Of a stretch of DNA of 64,000 nucleotides, positions 43,639 to 52,634 are shown one piece after another. Each line of letters starts with the position of its first letter. Position 1 is the first letter of the stretch. The notes beneath the pieces are model-generated. The model saw nothing but the letters and a program-made list of their open reading frames with translations, had not been told where the DNA came from and searched no databases. Made by a program: the position numbers and the translations under genes. The stretch is taken from NCBI GenBank assembly GCA_035517495.1, contig DATIYT010000083.1:69590-133589 (forward strand). Reading direction: 5' to 3'. The DNA comes from DASZHJ01 sp035517495. GTDB lineage: Bacteria; Pseudomonadota; Alphaproteobacteria; ATCC43930; CGMCC-115725.

Positions 43639-45213
43639 ATGCGCCAGCACTTGTCTGCCTTGGACGGAAAGACCTTCGCCGTCGTCGGCTCGGGCGTCAA
43701 TGGCGCGAGCGCGGCGCAGCACATTGCCGCCGCGGGATACGATGCGCTTTTGGTCGACAAAGGCGATTTTGGCGCGGGGTCCTCCAGCCGGTCGAGCCGG
43801 TTGTTGCACTGCGGCCTGCGATACCTGGCGCCGGGTGAGTCCACCTGGGAGTTCTTGCGCCGACCGAAGACCTTGGCGATTGCACTCAGGATGGCTCGGG
43901 AGGCGATGGCATGCCGCGCTCAGATGGTGGAGAAAACGCCGGAGCGCGTGCGCAAGGGTATCTTCTGTTTTCCGATCTACGCGGACGGGACTTACAGCCC
44001 GTGGCAGGTTTCGCTTGCCTTTCGCCTGCTGGAGCGTTTGGGGCCGAATTCGGTTCCGCTCGGCTACAAGCGGGTCGGCCCCGCGGAGATACCCGCTATC
44101 CCCGTCGCCCGTTGGCTCCGCGATCCCGAGAAGCTGCTGGGTTTGGCGATGTTCGACGAATATCGCTTCGAGTGGCCCGAGCGCATCTGCATGGATACCG
44201 TGCTGGATGCCGAGCGGCTCGGTGCCGTGGTGCGCAACTACACGGCCGTTACGCAGATGCGTCGGGTTGGAGACGGCTGGAGTCTTTCCCTCGAGGATCG
44301 GCTTGATCCGGGGGCGACCGCCACCGTGAGCGCCCGCATGGTGCTGAACACGGCCGGCATATGGATCGACCGCGTGAATGCCTCCGCGGGATCGCGCGGC
44401 CGCAAGCACATTACCGGCACGAAGGGTACCCATATCATGGTGCGCCTGCCGCCGGAGTGCGCGGACTATGGCGTTGCGACCATCAATCGAGTGAACGAAC
44501 CTTTTTACTGCTTTCCGTGGCGCGGCATGCACTTCTTCGGCCCCACCGAGACGGTATACGAAGGCGATCCCGACAACGTCACCGCCACCGACGAAGAGAT
44601 CGATTGGCTCATCGACGAAACCAATCACATGTTGCCGGCGCTCCATCTCCGGCGCGAGCATGTGCTGTTTACCTGGGCTGGGGTGCGGCCGCTCGGAGCC
44701 GATCCTGGATTTCCCAAGGGTGTCCGATCGCGCGAGATACATGATCTCGGGCGTGAAGGCTTGCCGGACGTCTACGCGATGACCGCCGGTCCGATAATGA
44801 CTCACCGGTCGGCAGGTCCCGAGATGGCAGCCCTTGTCGCATCCAAGCTGAAGCCATCCCGCGCTCCGCAGGTACCGTCCTATGCCGCAACCAAATTTCC
44901 CGAGAATCAAAACTCGCCGCCTCTCCTCGACGAGGACACCAGCATCAAGCTCTCGGACCTGCAATTTGCGGCGAAGGGTCAGCATGCCACGAGCTTGGTC
45001 GATTTGCTGTTCCGAAGGGTAGGCGCGGGTTGGACGGCGACGATGGGTTATGGCGCGGCCGAGAAAGCGGCTCTGGCGGCGGCGGAAGCAATGGGATGGG
45101 ATCGAGAACGAACCGCGCGCGAGGTCGAGGAATACCGAACCTACCTCAAGCAACTCTATGGCATACGGCCCGAGCACAGAGCGCCGGTCGCCGGGCCGAC
45201 GGAATCCAAATGA
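43639..45213 (+). CDS. Glycerol-3-phosphate-dehydrogenase-like FAD oxidoreductase
   Basis: 524 residues, the usual size of GlpD. FAD motif GSGVNGASAA at 17-26, then SSSRSSRLLHCGLRYLAPGE, the GlpD hallmark HGGLRYL with Cys for the first Gly, and a C-terminal DAO_C-type region that includes MTHRSAGPEM. Membrane-associated GlpD-like enzymes pass electrons to quinones. Because it sits between a peptide-type importer and a TfdA-like dioxygenase, not in a glycerol operon, the substrate may be another hydroxylated compound. Start ATG at 43639 with a weak ribosome site. Confidence 0.85.
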   Translation: MRQHLSALDGKTFAVVGSGVNGASAAQHIAAAGYDALLVDKGDFGAGSSSRSSRLLHCGLRYLAPGESTWEFLRRPKTLAIALRMAREAMACRAQMVEKTPERVRKGIFCFPIYADGTYSPWQVSLAFRLLERLGPNSVPLGYKRVGPAEIPAIPVARWLRDPEKLLGLAMFDEYRFEWPERICMDTVLDAERLGAVVRNYTAVTQMRRVGDGWSLSLEDRLDPGATATVSARMVLNTAGIWIDRVNASAGSRGRKHITGTKGTHIMVRLPPECADYGVATINRVNEPFYCFPWRGMHFFGPTETVYEGDPDNVTATDEEIDWLIDETNHMLPALHLRREHVLFTWAGVRPLGADPGFPKGVRSREIHDLGREGLPDVYAMTAGPIMTHRSAGPEMAALVASKLKPSRAPQVPSYAATKFPENQNSPPLLDEDTSIKLSDLQFAAKGQHATSLVDLLFRRVGAGWTATMGYGAAEKAALAAAEAMGWDRERTAREVEEYRTYLKQLYGIRPEHRAPVAGPTESK

Positions 45214-45228
45214 TTTGCGCGGCGCGAA

Positions 45229-46137
45229 CTACGCAGCCGTCGACGAAAGAAGCCGCGTTCCGTCGAGGCTTCCTGGCGCGTCCTCTTGAACCATGACACG
45301 GCGCAATTCGCGCCGGCTATTCACATGATCGTAGTCGCGTACCCGATGCATCGTGCAGCGGTTGTCCCACATTACCAAGTCGCCGGGCTGCCAGGCGTGG
45401 CTGTAGACGAACTCGCGTTGCGTCGCGAACTCGATCAGGTCGAGAAGCAAGACCCGCCCCTCGGGGACCGGCCAACCCACGATATGCGAGGCATGCGAGG
45501 CCAAATAAAGCGTCTTTCGGCCCGAGCCCGGATGCACATGGACCAATGGCCGGTACGCCGGCGGCATCGCCGCCTGCTCCTCTTGGGAGAAGTCGGGCAA
45601 GCCCAACTGTCGGTTGGAATTTATGAGCGCATGGGACGCGACTAACCCTTCGAGCTTCGACTTCATTGCGGCGGGAAGGGCATCATACGCGGCCCGAAGA
45701 TCGGCGAACTCGGTCTCACCGCCTTGCGACGGGACGACCCGCGCGTGCAGCAGCGAGTAGCGTCCGGGTATCTTCTTGAACGAGCTATCGGTGTGCCAAA
45801 GCCGATTGGCGAGCTGGTACATTCGGACCCGATTGTCCTCCGGCAAAAGACGGCCTTCCGGGTCGAGATTCGAGACATAGTTGATCTCATGATGGCGACG
45901 CTGATGATCGCGATCCTTCAGCATGGAAAAGGTGGCGCTCTCGAGCGTGCCGAAGAGGCGCCCGAAGGCGAGTTGCTGATCGTCACCGATCTCTTGACGG
46001 GGAAAGACGAGAACCGCATAGCGGTCGAGGGCTGCCACCAGTTCCGCTACACTCGCGGGATCGAGCTTTCCGCGCAGATCGATGCCGGTGATTTCCGCCG
46101 TGAAAAGCGGGTGAAGCTGCCGCAGGGAAACTGGCAT
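45229..46137 (-). CDS. TfdA-like 2-oxoglutarate-dependent dioxygenase
   Basis: 302 residues. Fe(II)/2OG site His115, Asp117, His264 with the co-substrate arginine at about 279-280. Motifs NRLWHTDSSFK, GGETEFADLRAAYDAL and FATQREFVYSHAW correspond closely to TfdA (2,4-D dioxygenase) and its TfdA-alpha relatives in rhizobia, where the ligands are at 113, 115 and 262. It may cleave an aryloxyacetic acid or similar ether, but these proteins accept several carboxylates. It converges on the GlpD-like gene (15 bases apart) and is divergent from a PhyH-like gene. Confidence 0.88.
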   Translation of the reverse strand: MPVSLRQLHPLFTAEITGIDLRGKLDPASVAELVAALDRYAVLVFPRQEIGDDQQLAFGRLFGTLESATFSMLKDRDHQRRHHEINYVSNLDPEGRLLPEDNRVRMYQLANRLWHTDSSFKKIPGRYSLLHARVVPSQGGETEFADLRAAYDALPAAMKSKLEGLVASHALINSNRQLGLPDFSQEEQAAMPPAYRPLVHVHPGSGRKTLYLASHASHIVGWPVPEGRVLLLDLIEFATQREFVYSHAWQPGDLVMWDNRCTMHRVRDYDHVNSRRELRRVMVQEDAPGSLDGTRLLSSTAA

Positions 46138-46288
46138 CGGTGGATGTCCTGTTTCTCATCCCGCAATTCGGGATCGGGAACGCCGAATATTGGAGCGATA
46201 GGGACCGGCGGGCAAGCCGCGACTAAATCGGCGGCTCGTGCGACACTGGAGAGCACAGACGGACTGCAATCGGCGCAGAGAGGGAGCA

Positions 46289-47191
46289 ATGAGCACGATC
46301 GTGCCGGATGACGTTGCAAGGTACAGGGAAGAGGGCTTTCTGCTCGTGCCGGACGTACTGAGCCCCGAGGAAGTGGCATCCCTCCGGCGCACCACGGACG
46401 AGTTCGTTGAGCGCTCTCGCGATGCAACATCCCACACGGAGATGTTCGATCTTGAGGATGGGCACACGCGGGCGGCGCCGCGATTGCGCCGCATCATATC
46501 GCCGCACCGCTGGCACCCCGTCTATTCCGCTCTGGTCCGGCACCCCCGCATTATCGCGGTGCTTCGCGCGCTGTGGGGGCCGAACATCCGCTTCGATCAG
46601 TCGAAGCTGAATATGAAATCGGGGGGCTTCGGCTCGCCCGTCGAATGGCACCAGGACTGGGCATTCTATCCCCATACCAACGACGACCTGGCCGCCGTCG
46701 GAATCATGATCGATGACGTCGATGGCGATAACGGCCCCATGTTGGTACTGCCACGCAGTCACTTGGGACCGGTTCACGACCATCACGCGAATGGAAGGTT
46801 TTGCGGTGCCATCGACGTCAAGCGCGCGGGTTTGGATGTCTCAAAAGCGGTGCCTTGCCTCGGCCGCGCCGGCACCATCACCGTTCATCACGCGCGGCTG
46901 GTGCATGGGTCTGCGACCAATTTCTCGGTGCGTCACCGCCGATTTCTGCTTCACCAATATCGAGCGGCGGATGCATGGCCGCTGCTGCGCTGGCCCGGCG
47001 ATTGGGAAAGCTGGACCGCGCTGCTCGTGTCGGGGGAGGAGACTTTGACGCCGCGTCTCACGCCGATGCCGGTTCGCCTGCCGCTGCCGCCGGCTGAGAA
47101 CCTCGGTTCGATATACGAGAACCAGCGCCAATTGAGATCGCCATACTTCGATCGCCCCAGTGGGGGATCTGGCCCAAGCGCGCGGGTTTAG
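46289..47191 (+). CDS. Phytanoyl-CoA-hydroxylase-like (PhyH) 2OG dioxygenase
   Basis: 300 residues from the ATG at 46289 (AGGGAG upstream; a start at 46238 has none). Iron ligands His121, Asp123 (WHQDWAFYPHT) and His206 (ARLVHGSATN), and a co-substrate arginine near 218. PhyH-like bacterial enzymes hydroxylate diverse small molecules, for example ectoine, proline or phosphonates. Divergent from the TfdA-like gene, so the pair shares a 151-base control region. Confidence 0.88.
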   Translation: MSTIVPDDVARYREEGFLLVPDVLSPEEVASLRRTTDEFVERSRDATSHTEMFDLEDGHTRAAPRLRRIISPHRWHPVYSALVRHPRIIAVLRALWGPNIRFDQSKLNMKSGGFGSPVEWHQDWAFYPHTNDDLAAVGIMIDDVDGDNGPMLVLPRSHLGPVHDHHANGRFCGAIDVKRAGLDVSKAVPCLGRAGTITVHHARLVHGSATNFSVRHRRFLLHQYRAADAWPLLRWPGDWESWTALLVSGEETLTPRLTPMPVRLPLPPAENLGSIYENQRQLRSPYFDRPSGGSGPSARV

Positions 47192-47195
47192 CCAG

Positions 47196-47210
47196 GGGCG
47201 GCAACCGCCC
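47196..47210. terminator. Hairpin between convergent genes
   Basis: A perfect 6-base GC stem GGGCGG / CCGCCC with loop CAA, starting five bases after the stop of the PhyH-like gene, with the MR/MLE gene converging from 47234. No T-run follows, so it may act with Rho or as an RNA stabiliser. Confidence 0.4.
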
Positions 47211-47233
47211 ACAACGCTCGGGTATGAACAAAT

Positions 47234-48397
47234 CTAGGAAGCGGCGACCTGGCGCAATGCCGCTTCGTCGATCTCGATGCCAAGCCCCGGCCCCTGCGGC
47301 ACCCGCATCCGCCCGTTCTCGCAACGGATCGGCGATTTCAGGAACTGGTTCGCGACATCCAAGACGACCGGTTGGAATTCGACGATATCGACATGCGGCG
47401 CCGCGGCCGCAACCTGCAGCGTCGCCGCAATCATCACGCACGATGCCATTCCCATGTGCAGCGCCACCGGAACATGGAAGGTCTCCGCGAGATCGATGAT
47501 CGCCAATCCCTCGGTAATGCCGCAGCGACCGATATCCGGCTGCGCGATATCGAGCGCGCGCTGCTCGAGCCAAGGAAGGAACTCGAGCCGAGTGCGGAGT
47601 GCTTCGCCGTTGGCGATCGGCAGGTCGAGCGCCCGCGCCAGCTCGGCATTGCCGCGGGAGTCCTCGGGCTCGATCGGTGCTTCGAGCCACGTCGCTCCCG
47701 CCTTTTCCAGCAATCGGCCAAGGCGGTGAGCGTCATTGAGGTCGTATTTCCAGAGGGTGTCGATCGCAACGCGCGCTTTGCCGCCCGAGCCGGAGATCAG
47801 CGCCTGCACGAGCTCCGCGTCAACCGTCACGCCGAACCCGCCGAACAGCTTGAAGTCGAGAAAGCCGCGCTCCACGAAGCCGCGAACGACCGCCTGCTTC
47901 TCGGCGATACCCTCGCCTCGGACACCCGATACGTAGACCGGCACTTCCTTGCGACAAGGTCCCCCGAGAAGCACGTGAATAGGCAATCCCGCCGCTTTTC
48001 CCGCGATGTCCCAAAGCGCGGTGTCGATCGCGGAAATGGCATCCAGCATGAATCCGCCGGTGTGGCCGCGCAGATTCATCAGGTCGTACATTTCCCGGCG
48101 AAGCGCCCGGGTCGCTCGCGGGTCGCGGCCCATGAGGGTGGGCGTCAGGATGTGCCGGACGATTGAGGCGCTCACTTCCGGTGCGATCGGCGACTGCCCT
48201 TCGCCGTATCCAACAATTCCTTCATCGGTCTCGACGCGCGCGATCATGGTTTCGATGCGCGGAGAGTAGATGCCCCGCCAGTCCGGCTGTACCAGGTAGG
48301 GTGCTGCTTTCGCTTCGGGCGCGGTTTCGCCTTTCCCCCCAAAGAAGTCGCCTTGATTGAATTTCACCGAAAAGGCCGTAATAGCTGTGATTCGCAT
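47234..48397 (-). CDS. Mandelate racemase/muconate-lactonizing enzyme family protein
   Basis: 387 residues of the enolase superfamily. Metal ligands Asp213, Glu239 and Glu265 are present, with Lys183 (DFKLFGG) on one side of the site and Asp288/His314 on the other, the Asp-His dyad of the mandelate racemase subgroup. The reaction is probably dehydration or epimerisation of an acid sugar or hydroxyacid. It is divergent from the second spermidine/putrescine-type transport operon by 183 bases. Confidence 0.9.
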   Translation of the reverse strand: MRITAITAFSVKFNQGDFFGGKGETAPEAKAAPYLVQPDWRGIYSPRIETMIARVETDEGIVGYGEGQSPIAPEVSASIVRHILTPTLMGRDPRATRALRREMYDLMNLRGHTGGFMLDAISAIDTALWDIAGKAAGLPIHVLLGGPCRKEVPVYVSGVRGEGIAEKQAVVRGFVERGFLDFKLFGGFGVTVDAELVQALISGSGGKARVAIDTLWKYDLNDAHRLGRLLEKAGATWLEAPIEPEDSRGNAELARALDLPIANGEALRTRLEFLPWLEQRALDIAQPDIGRCGITEGLAIIDLAETFHVPVALHMGMASCVMIAATLQVAAAAPHVDIVEFQPVVLDVANQFLKSPIRCENGRMRVPQGPGLGIEIDEAALRQVAAS

Positions 48398-48580
48398 ATG
48401 TCCGCTCCGTAAAACGAGTAAAGATTGTCATTCCGAGATTGCCGAGACAAGCGTGCTGCGCTCGACAATTCGTTAAATACGGTCCTTTACTTGACGGCGC
48501 AAAGCCTGGGTCGATAGCATTTCCAGAGCGGTTGATGCTCGCCCAAGTACGCATCGACAGAAAACGAGGGAGGAGAAAAC

Positions 48581-49720
48581 ATGTCGAGAAAGCGGACCGA
48601 CCGATCCTCGAAGGGTCGCATCTCGCGTCGCCACGCGCTACTCGCCGGTGGTGCGCTCGCCGGATTCACCGCAACCAATTTTCTGGTCCCGCGCGAGCTG
48701 CTGGCGCAGGACAAGCTGACCAGTGAACTCGTCATCACCACCTGGGGCGGATCGTTCGCCGATGCCGTCCGAGCGAAAGTCGTGGAGCCCTTCCAGAAAG
48801 AATACGGCGTCCGTGTCACCATGGGAGTGACCGGCAATCAGGCCGAGATGCTGACCAAGTTGCGGGCGGCGACGATGGGGGGCACTCCCGACATCGACCT
48901 CTGCTTCAACGATCTGTCGTTCTCCTATTCGGCCATCAAGCAAGGGCTCGTCGAGCCGCTTCGCGTCGAGAACATTCCCAACCTCAAGACCGTGCTGCCG
49001 ATCTTCAACAAGCTGGAGCATCCGGTACCCTGGGACCCGGGCCCGGACGTTCATGGCGCGCCCGGCCAGTATGTGGCGCGCGGCATCACTTACAACACGA
49101 AGCGCATCACGCGCGAGATCAATAGCGTGGCCGAACTCTGGAATCCCGAATTCACGGGCAAGCTCGGCATCTTCACGGTGACGCAGTGGATGATGCTCAA
49201 TGCCGGATTCTATACGGGCCAGAACATGAACAATTTCACGGATCTTGACGCGATCTGGAAGGCGCTCGGCGACCAGCGCAAGATCGTAGGCCGGTACTAC
49301 GGCAATCTCGCGGAGGGACAGGAGCTGTTCGTGAACGAGACGATCACGATATCGCCGTTCAACGGTGGTCGTACCGTCGCGATTCAGCGGCGCGGCCTCG
49401 ATGCCCGCTTCGTGCTGCCCAAGGAAGGTTATCACCTGAACGCCGACCTGCTGCTGATTTCCAAGGGCACGCGCAACCGGCTCGCCGCCGAAAAGTTCAT
49501 CGACTTCTTCTACCGGCCCGAGATCGCGACCGCGGCGTCGCTTGCTTTCGGTTTTGCCGTCGGAACGCGCAACGTCGAGCCAACTCAGGAAATCAAGGAC
49601 ACTATTCCCGACTACGATCCGACCGGCGAATTCAAGGGTGCCACTCTGGCCGATCCCGTCTATTGGGACACCAATGTGGGTCGCTGGAACGACAAGGTGA
49701 AGGAGATCATGTCGTCCTGA
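48581..49720 (+). CDS. Extracellular substrate-binding protein, PotD-like, Tat-exported
   Basis: 379 residues with GGAGG upstream. Twin-arginine leader SRRHALLAGGALAG, cut near ELLAQD. The mature part begins LVITTWGGSFADAVRAK, as in the protein at 18048-19124, and belongs to the same spermidine/putrescine-type group. First gene of the operon binding protein-ATPase-permease-permease-lyase. Confidence 0.9.
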   Translation: MSRKRTDRSSKGRISRRHALLAGGALAGFTATNFLVPRELLAQDKLTSELVITTWGGSFADAVRAKVVEPFQKEYGVRVTMGVTGNQAEMLTKLRAATMGGTPDIDLCFNDLSFSYSAIKQGLVEPLRVENIPNLKTVLPIFNKLEHPVPWDPGPDVHGAPGQYVARGITYNTKRITREINSVAELWNPEFTGKLGIFTVTQWMMLNAGFYTGQNMNNFTDLDAIWKALGDQRKIVGRYYGNLAEGQELFVNETITISPFNGGRTVAIQRRGLDARFVLPKEGYHLNADLLLISKGTRNRLAAEKFIDFFYRPEIATAASLAFGFAVGTRNVEPTQEIKDTIPDYDPTGEFKGATLADPVYWDTNVGRWNDKVKEIMSS

Positions 49721-49796
49721 AGTCGGCGGGAACGCCCAGAGAAGCCATGCGGTCGCGTCCGGCGATTGATCATGTCTGTGCCGACGACCGGGCCGC

Positions 49797-50930
49797 ATGA
49801 CTTCCGATACGATCGTTGAGCTCGTTGAAGTCACCAAGCGATTTGGCACGACACTGGCCGTCGATAATGCCTCGTTTGCGGTAAGCCGAGGAGAATTCTG
49901 CACCCTGCTGGGGCCGTCCGGCTGCGGCAAGACGACGTTGCTGCGCACGATTGCGGGATTCGAATTTCCCGATTCGGGCGATGTGCGGATCGCCGGGAAA
50001 AGCTGCCTCGACCAACCTCCCCATCGCCGCAATCTCGCGATGGTTTTCCAGGGCTATGCGCTGTTTCCTCATCGCACGGTGCTGCAGAACGTGATGTTCG
50101 GCCTCCGCATGCGCAAAATGGGCTCGCCCAGCGACATCGCGAGCTGGGCGCGCAGCGCGCTCGGAATGGTCGGGCTCGAAGGCTTCGAGGACCGACATCC
50201 GCAGCAACTTTCCGGCGGTCAGCAGCAGCGCGTGGCGCTTGCCCGCGCGCTGGTGCTGAAGCCCGAGGTATTGCTGCTGGACGAGCCGCTGGGCGCGCTC
50301 GACCTCAAGCTGCGCAAGACCATGCGTTACGAGCTGAAACGACTGCAACGGACGACCGGGATTACCACGATTTATGTGACGCACGATCAGGAAGAGGCCA
50401 TGTCGATGTCCGACAAGGTCATCCTGCTGAACAGCGGTCGCATCGAACAGGTGGGCCGCCCGGAGGAAATCTATCAAGCCCCCCGATCGGCTTTTGTCGG
50501 CGACTTCATTGGCGAATCGAATTTAGTGCCCGCGACGATCGTCGAGCTGATGCCGGCAGGTCGCGTCCGCGTGCGACTCGACGGCACCGGTCGCATGGCT
50601 GCGGCGCGGCTGGCGGAGAGCGGCAACAGGCCAAGTGTCGGCGACGCCGTCACGGTGCTGATCCGTGCCGAATGCGTCCGTCTCGCACCCGCCGACTCGA
50701 ACAGCACCGACGGATGGTTCGCGGGCGAGGTGATCGAGCGTTCTTTTCTCGGTGCGACGAGCCGGCTTTACGTCAAGGCCGGGGGTAGCGATCGCATCGT
50801 GATCGCCGACTTGATCGGGCCCACTCCGCCTTGGGCGCAAGTGTCGGCCAAGGTGCGGTTCTCTTGGGAAGCTGACGATGGCCTCGTCTATGGTCCCGGC
50901 GATGCTCCGGCCGCGGGCGCGCCGCCATGA
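49797..50930 (+). CDS. Spermidine/putrescine-type ABC transporter ATP-binding protein (PotA-like)
   Basis: 377 residues, Walker A GPSGCGKTT near residue 38, Q-loop VFQGYALFPHRTV, signature LSGGQQQRVALARAL, Walker B VLLLDEPLGALD, followed by a TOBE domain. Overlaps the next permease gene by four bases (ATGA). Confidence 0.92.
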   Translation: MTSDTIVELVEVTKRFGTTLAVDNASFAVSRGEFCTLLGPSGCGKTTLLRTIAGFEFPDSGDVRIAGKSCLDQPPHRRNLAMVFQGYALFPHRTVLQNVMFGLRMRKMGSPSDIASWARSALGMVGLEGFEDRHPQQLSGGQQQRVALARALVLKPEVLLLDEPLGALDLKLRKTMRYELKRLQRTTGITTIYVTHDQEEAMSMSDKVILLNSGRIEQVGRPEEIYQAPRSAFVGDFIGESNLVPATIVELMPAGRVRVRLDGTGRMAAARLAESGNRPSVGDAVTVLIRAECVRLAPADSNSTDGWFAGEVIERSFLGATSRLYVKAGGSDRIVIADLIGPTPPWAQVSAKVRFSWEADDGLVYGPGDAPAAGAPP

Positions 50931-51790
50931 AGGCGCGCACGATGACACGCAACAGCAGCGTTGCGCTCGTGCCGCCGCTCGCTTGGCTCGGTGTCTTCTT
51001 TCTCGTCCCCATGATCGCGGTATTTGTCTACAGCCTTGCGACCCGCACACCCGGCGGCGACGTGGCGCTCGGTGTTTCTTTCCAGAACTACGCCCGGATC
51101 GGCCAGTCCGCGCTCTATCTCTGGGGCGCTCTCCGGTCGCTTTGGATAGCGCTCGAGGTCACGGTTGCGACATTGGTGGTGGCGTACCCCGTTGCCTACT
51201 ATCTCGCGCTCGTGGCGGCGCGCTGGCGGATTGTCCTCTTCGTTCTTCTCATCGTGCCCTGGTGGTGCAGCATCCTGGTCAAGAGTTTTGCCTGGGTCGC
51301 CATTCTCTCGGAGAGAGGCGTGCTCAACCGCGCACTGTTGGCCGTCGGCTTGATCGATCATCCGCTGAAGCTTCTCTACAACGAATTCGCCGTCGTGATC
51401 GGACTCGTTCATGTGCTGATACCGTTCATGGTCCTTCCGATCTACGCCACGTTGGAAAAGCTCGATCGGCGGCTTATAGAGGCTGCGGGCAACTTGGGGT
51501 CATCGCCGCTCCGTGCGTTCTGGGAAGTCATCTTGCCGCTCAGTCTCCCCGGCGTGGCCGCGGGATCCTTGCTCACCTTCATCCTCAGCTTCGGTTCCTA
51601 TATCACGCCGGCTCTGCTCGGGTCCGACCGCGCGCAGATGATCGCGAACCTCATCCAATCGCAGTTCATGGAATCCTTCGATTGGCCCTTCGGTGCCGCC
51701 CTCTCGATGGTGCTGCTCGCCCTCGTACTGGCTCTGTTGGCGGCATTCAATCGGTTGATAGGACTCGATCGGCTATGGGGCCCACGATGA
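50927..51790 (+). CDS. ABC transporter permease (PotB-like)
   Basis: 287 residues, about six membrane helices, with the cytoplasmic loop IEAAGNLGSSPLRAFWEVILP. Translationally coupled at both ends: overlaps the ATPase gene upstream and shares ATGA with the next permease. Heterodimer partner of the 51787 permease. Confidence 0.92.
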   Translation: MKARTMTRNSSVALVPPLAWLGVFFLVPMIAVFVYSLATRTPGGDVALGVSFQNYARIGQSALYLWGALRSLWIALEVTVATLVVAYPVAYYLALVAARWRIVLFVLLIVPWWCSILVKSFAWVAILSERGVLNRALLAVGLIDHPLKLLYNEFAVVIGLVHVLIPFMVLPIYATLEKLDRRLIEAAGNLGSSPLRAFWEVILPLSLPGVAAGSLLTFILSFGSYITPALLGSDRAQMIANLIQSQFMESFDWPFGAALSMVLLALVLALLAAFNRLIGLDRLWGPR

Positions 51791-52602
51791 TGAGCGGAGC
51801 GAACACGCGCCGTTACCGACCGCGGCGCTCGATCGCTCTGCGGGTCGTCGTGGCCGCGGTCTATGTGTTTCTGTTCCTGCCGATCGTGGCGGTCGTGCTG
51901 CTCGGATTTAGCGAGAACATCAGCATCATCGCCTTCGACCAGTTTACCCTGCGCTGGTATCGGCAGCTCATCGGCGATGAGCCGGTCCTGAGTGCGCTCT
52001 GGTTCAGTGTTCAGCTTGGCATTCTCTCCGGCGGCCTTGCGGTCGCGCTTGGGACAATGGCGGCGTTCGGCTTGGTGCGCGGTCCCATGCGCGGCAAAGC
52101 GATCATGCAGACGGCGCTCTATTCGCCGATCGTGGTTCCCGAGATCATCATCGCCGTCGCCCTGTTGATCCTCTTCGTCCTGCTCCGCATTCCGCGCGGC
52201 TACATTGCGCTCATCATCGGCCATTCGGTACTGATCCTGCCGTATGTGACATCGATCGTGAGCGCTCGACTTTACGGCTTCGACAAATCGCTCGAGGAAG
52301 CATCCGCCAATCTCGGGGCATCGCCCATACGGACTCTCTGGGAGGTAACGCTACCGCTGTTGCTGCCCGCGATCATCGGAGCGGCCTTGATCGCCTTCAA
52401 GGTCAGCTTCGATGAGGTTGTGGGCTCGATGTTCTGGGCGTCGGCGCGCGCCCAACCGCTGCCGGTCCTGGTTTTTTCCATGCTGCAGTTCGAGTTGACC
52501 CCGGAGGTGAACGCGATCGGCACCGTCATGCTGACCGTGACGCTCGGGGTATTGGGCGCCTATCAGCTTGTCGAATGGCGCCGCCGCAAGGCGCGAATGT
52601 GA
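51787..52602 (+). CDS. ABC transporter permease (PotC-like)
   Basis: 271 residues starting at the ATG at 51787, overlapping the previous stop (ATGA). About six helices and the loop EEASANLGASPIRTLWEVTLP. The same frame is open upstream through the PotB-like gene, but that part is not a protein. Followed at 52635 by a DapA-like lyase gene that probably shares the transcript. Confidence 0.92.
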   Translation: MMSGANTRRYRPRRSIALRVVVAAVYVFLFLPIVAVVLLGFSENISIIAFDQFTLRWYRQLIGDEPVLSALWFSVQLGILSGGLAVALGTMAAFGLVRGPMRGKAIMQTALYSPIVVPEIIIAVALLILFVLLRIPRGYIALIIGHSVLILPYVTSIVSARLYGFDKSLEEASANLGASPIRTLWEVTLPLLLPAIIGAALIAFKVSFDEVVGSMFWASARAQPLPVLVFSMLQFELTPEVNAIGTVMLTVTLGVLGAYQLVEWRRRKARM

Positions 52603-52634
52603 CTGGCCGTCAACTCACGCAAGGGCGAAAGATC

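Noticed and set aside
50878..51786. Upstream extension of the second permease frame
   Set aside because: It overlaps the PotB-like gene in a shifted frame and has no domain; the ATGA overlap at 51787 is the natural start.
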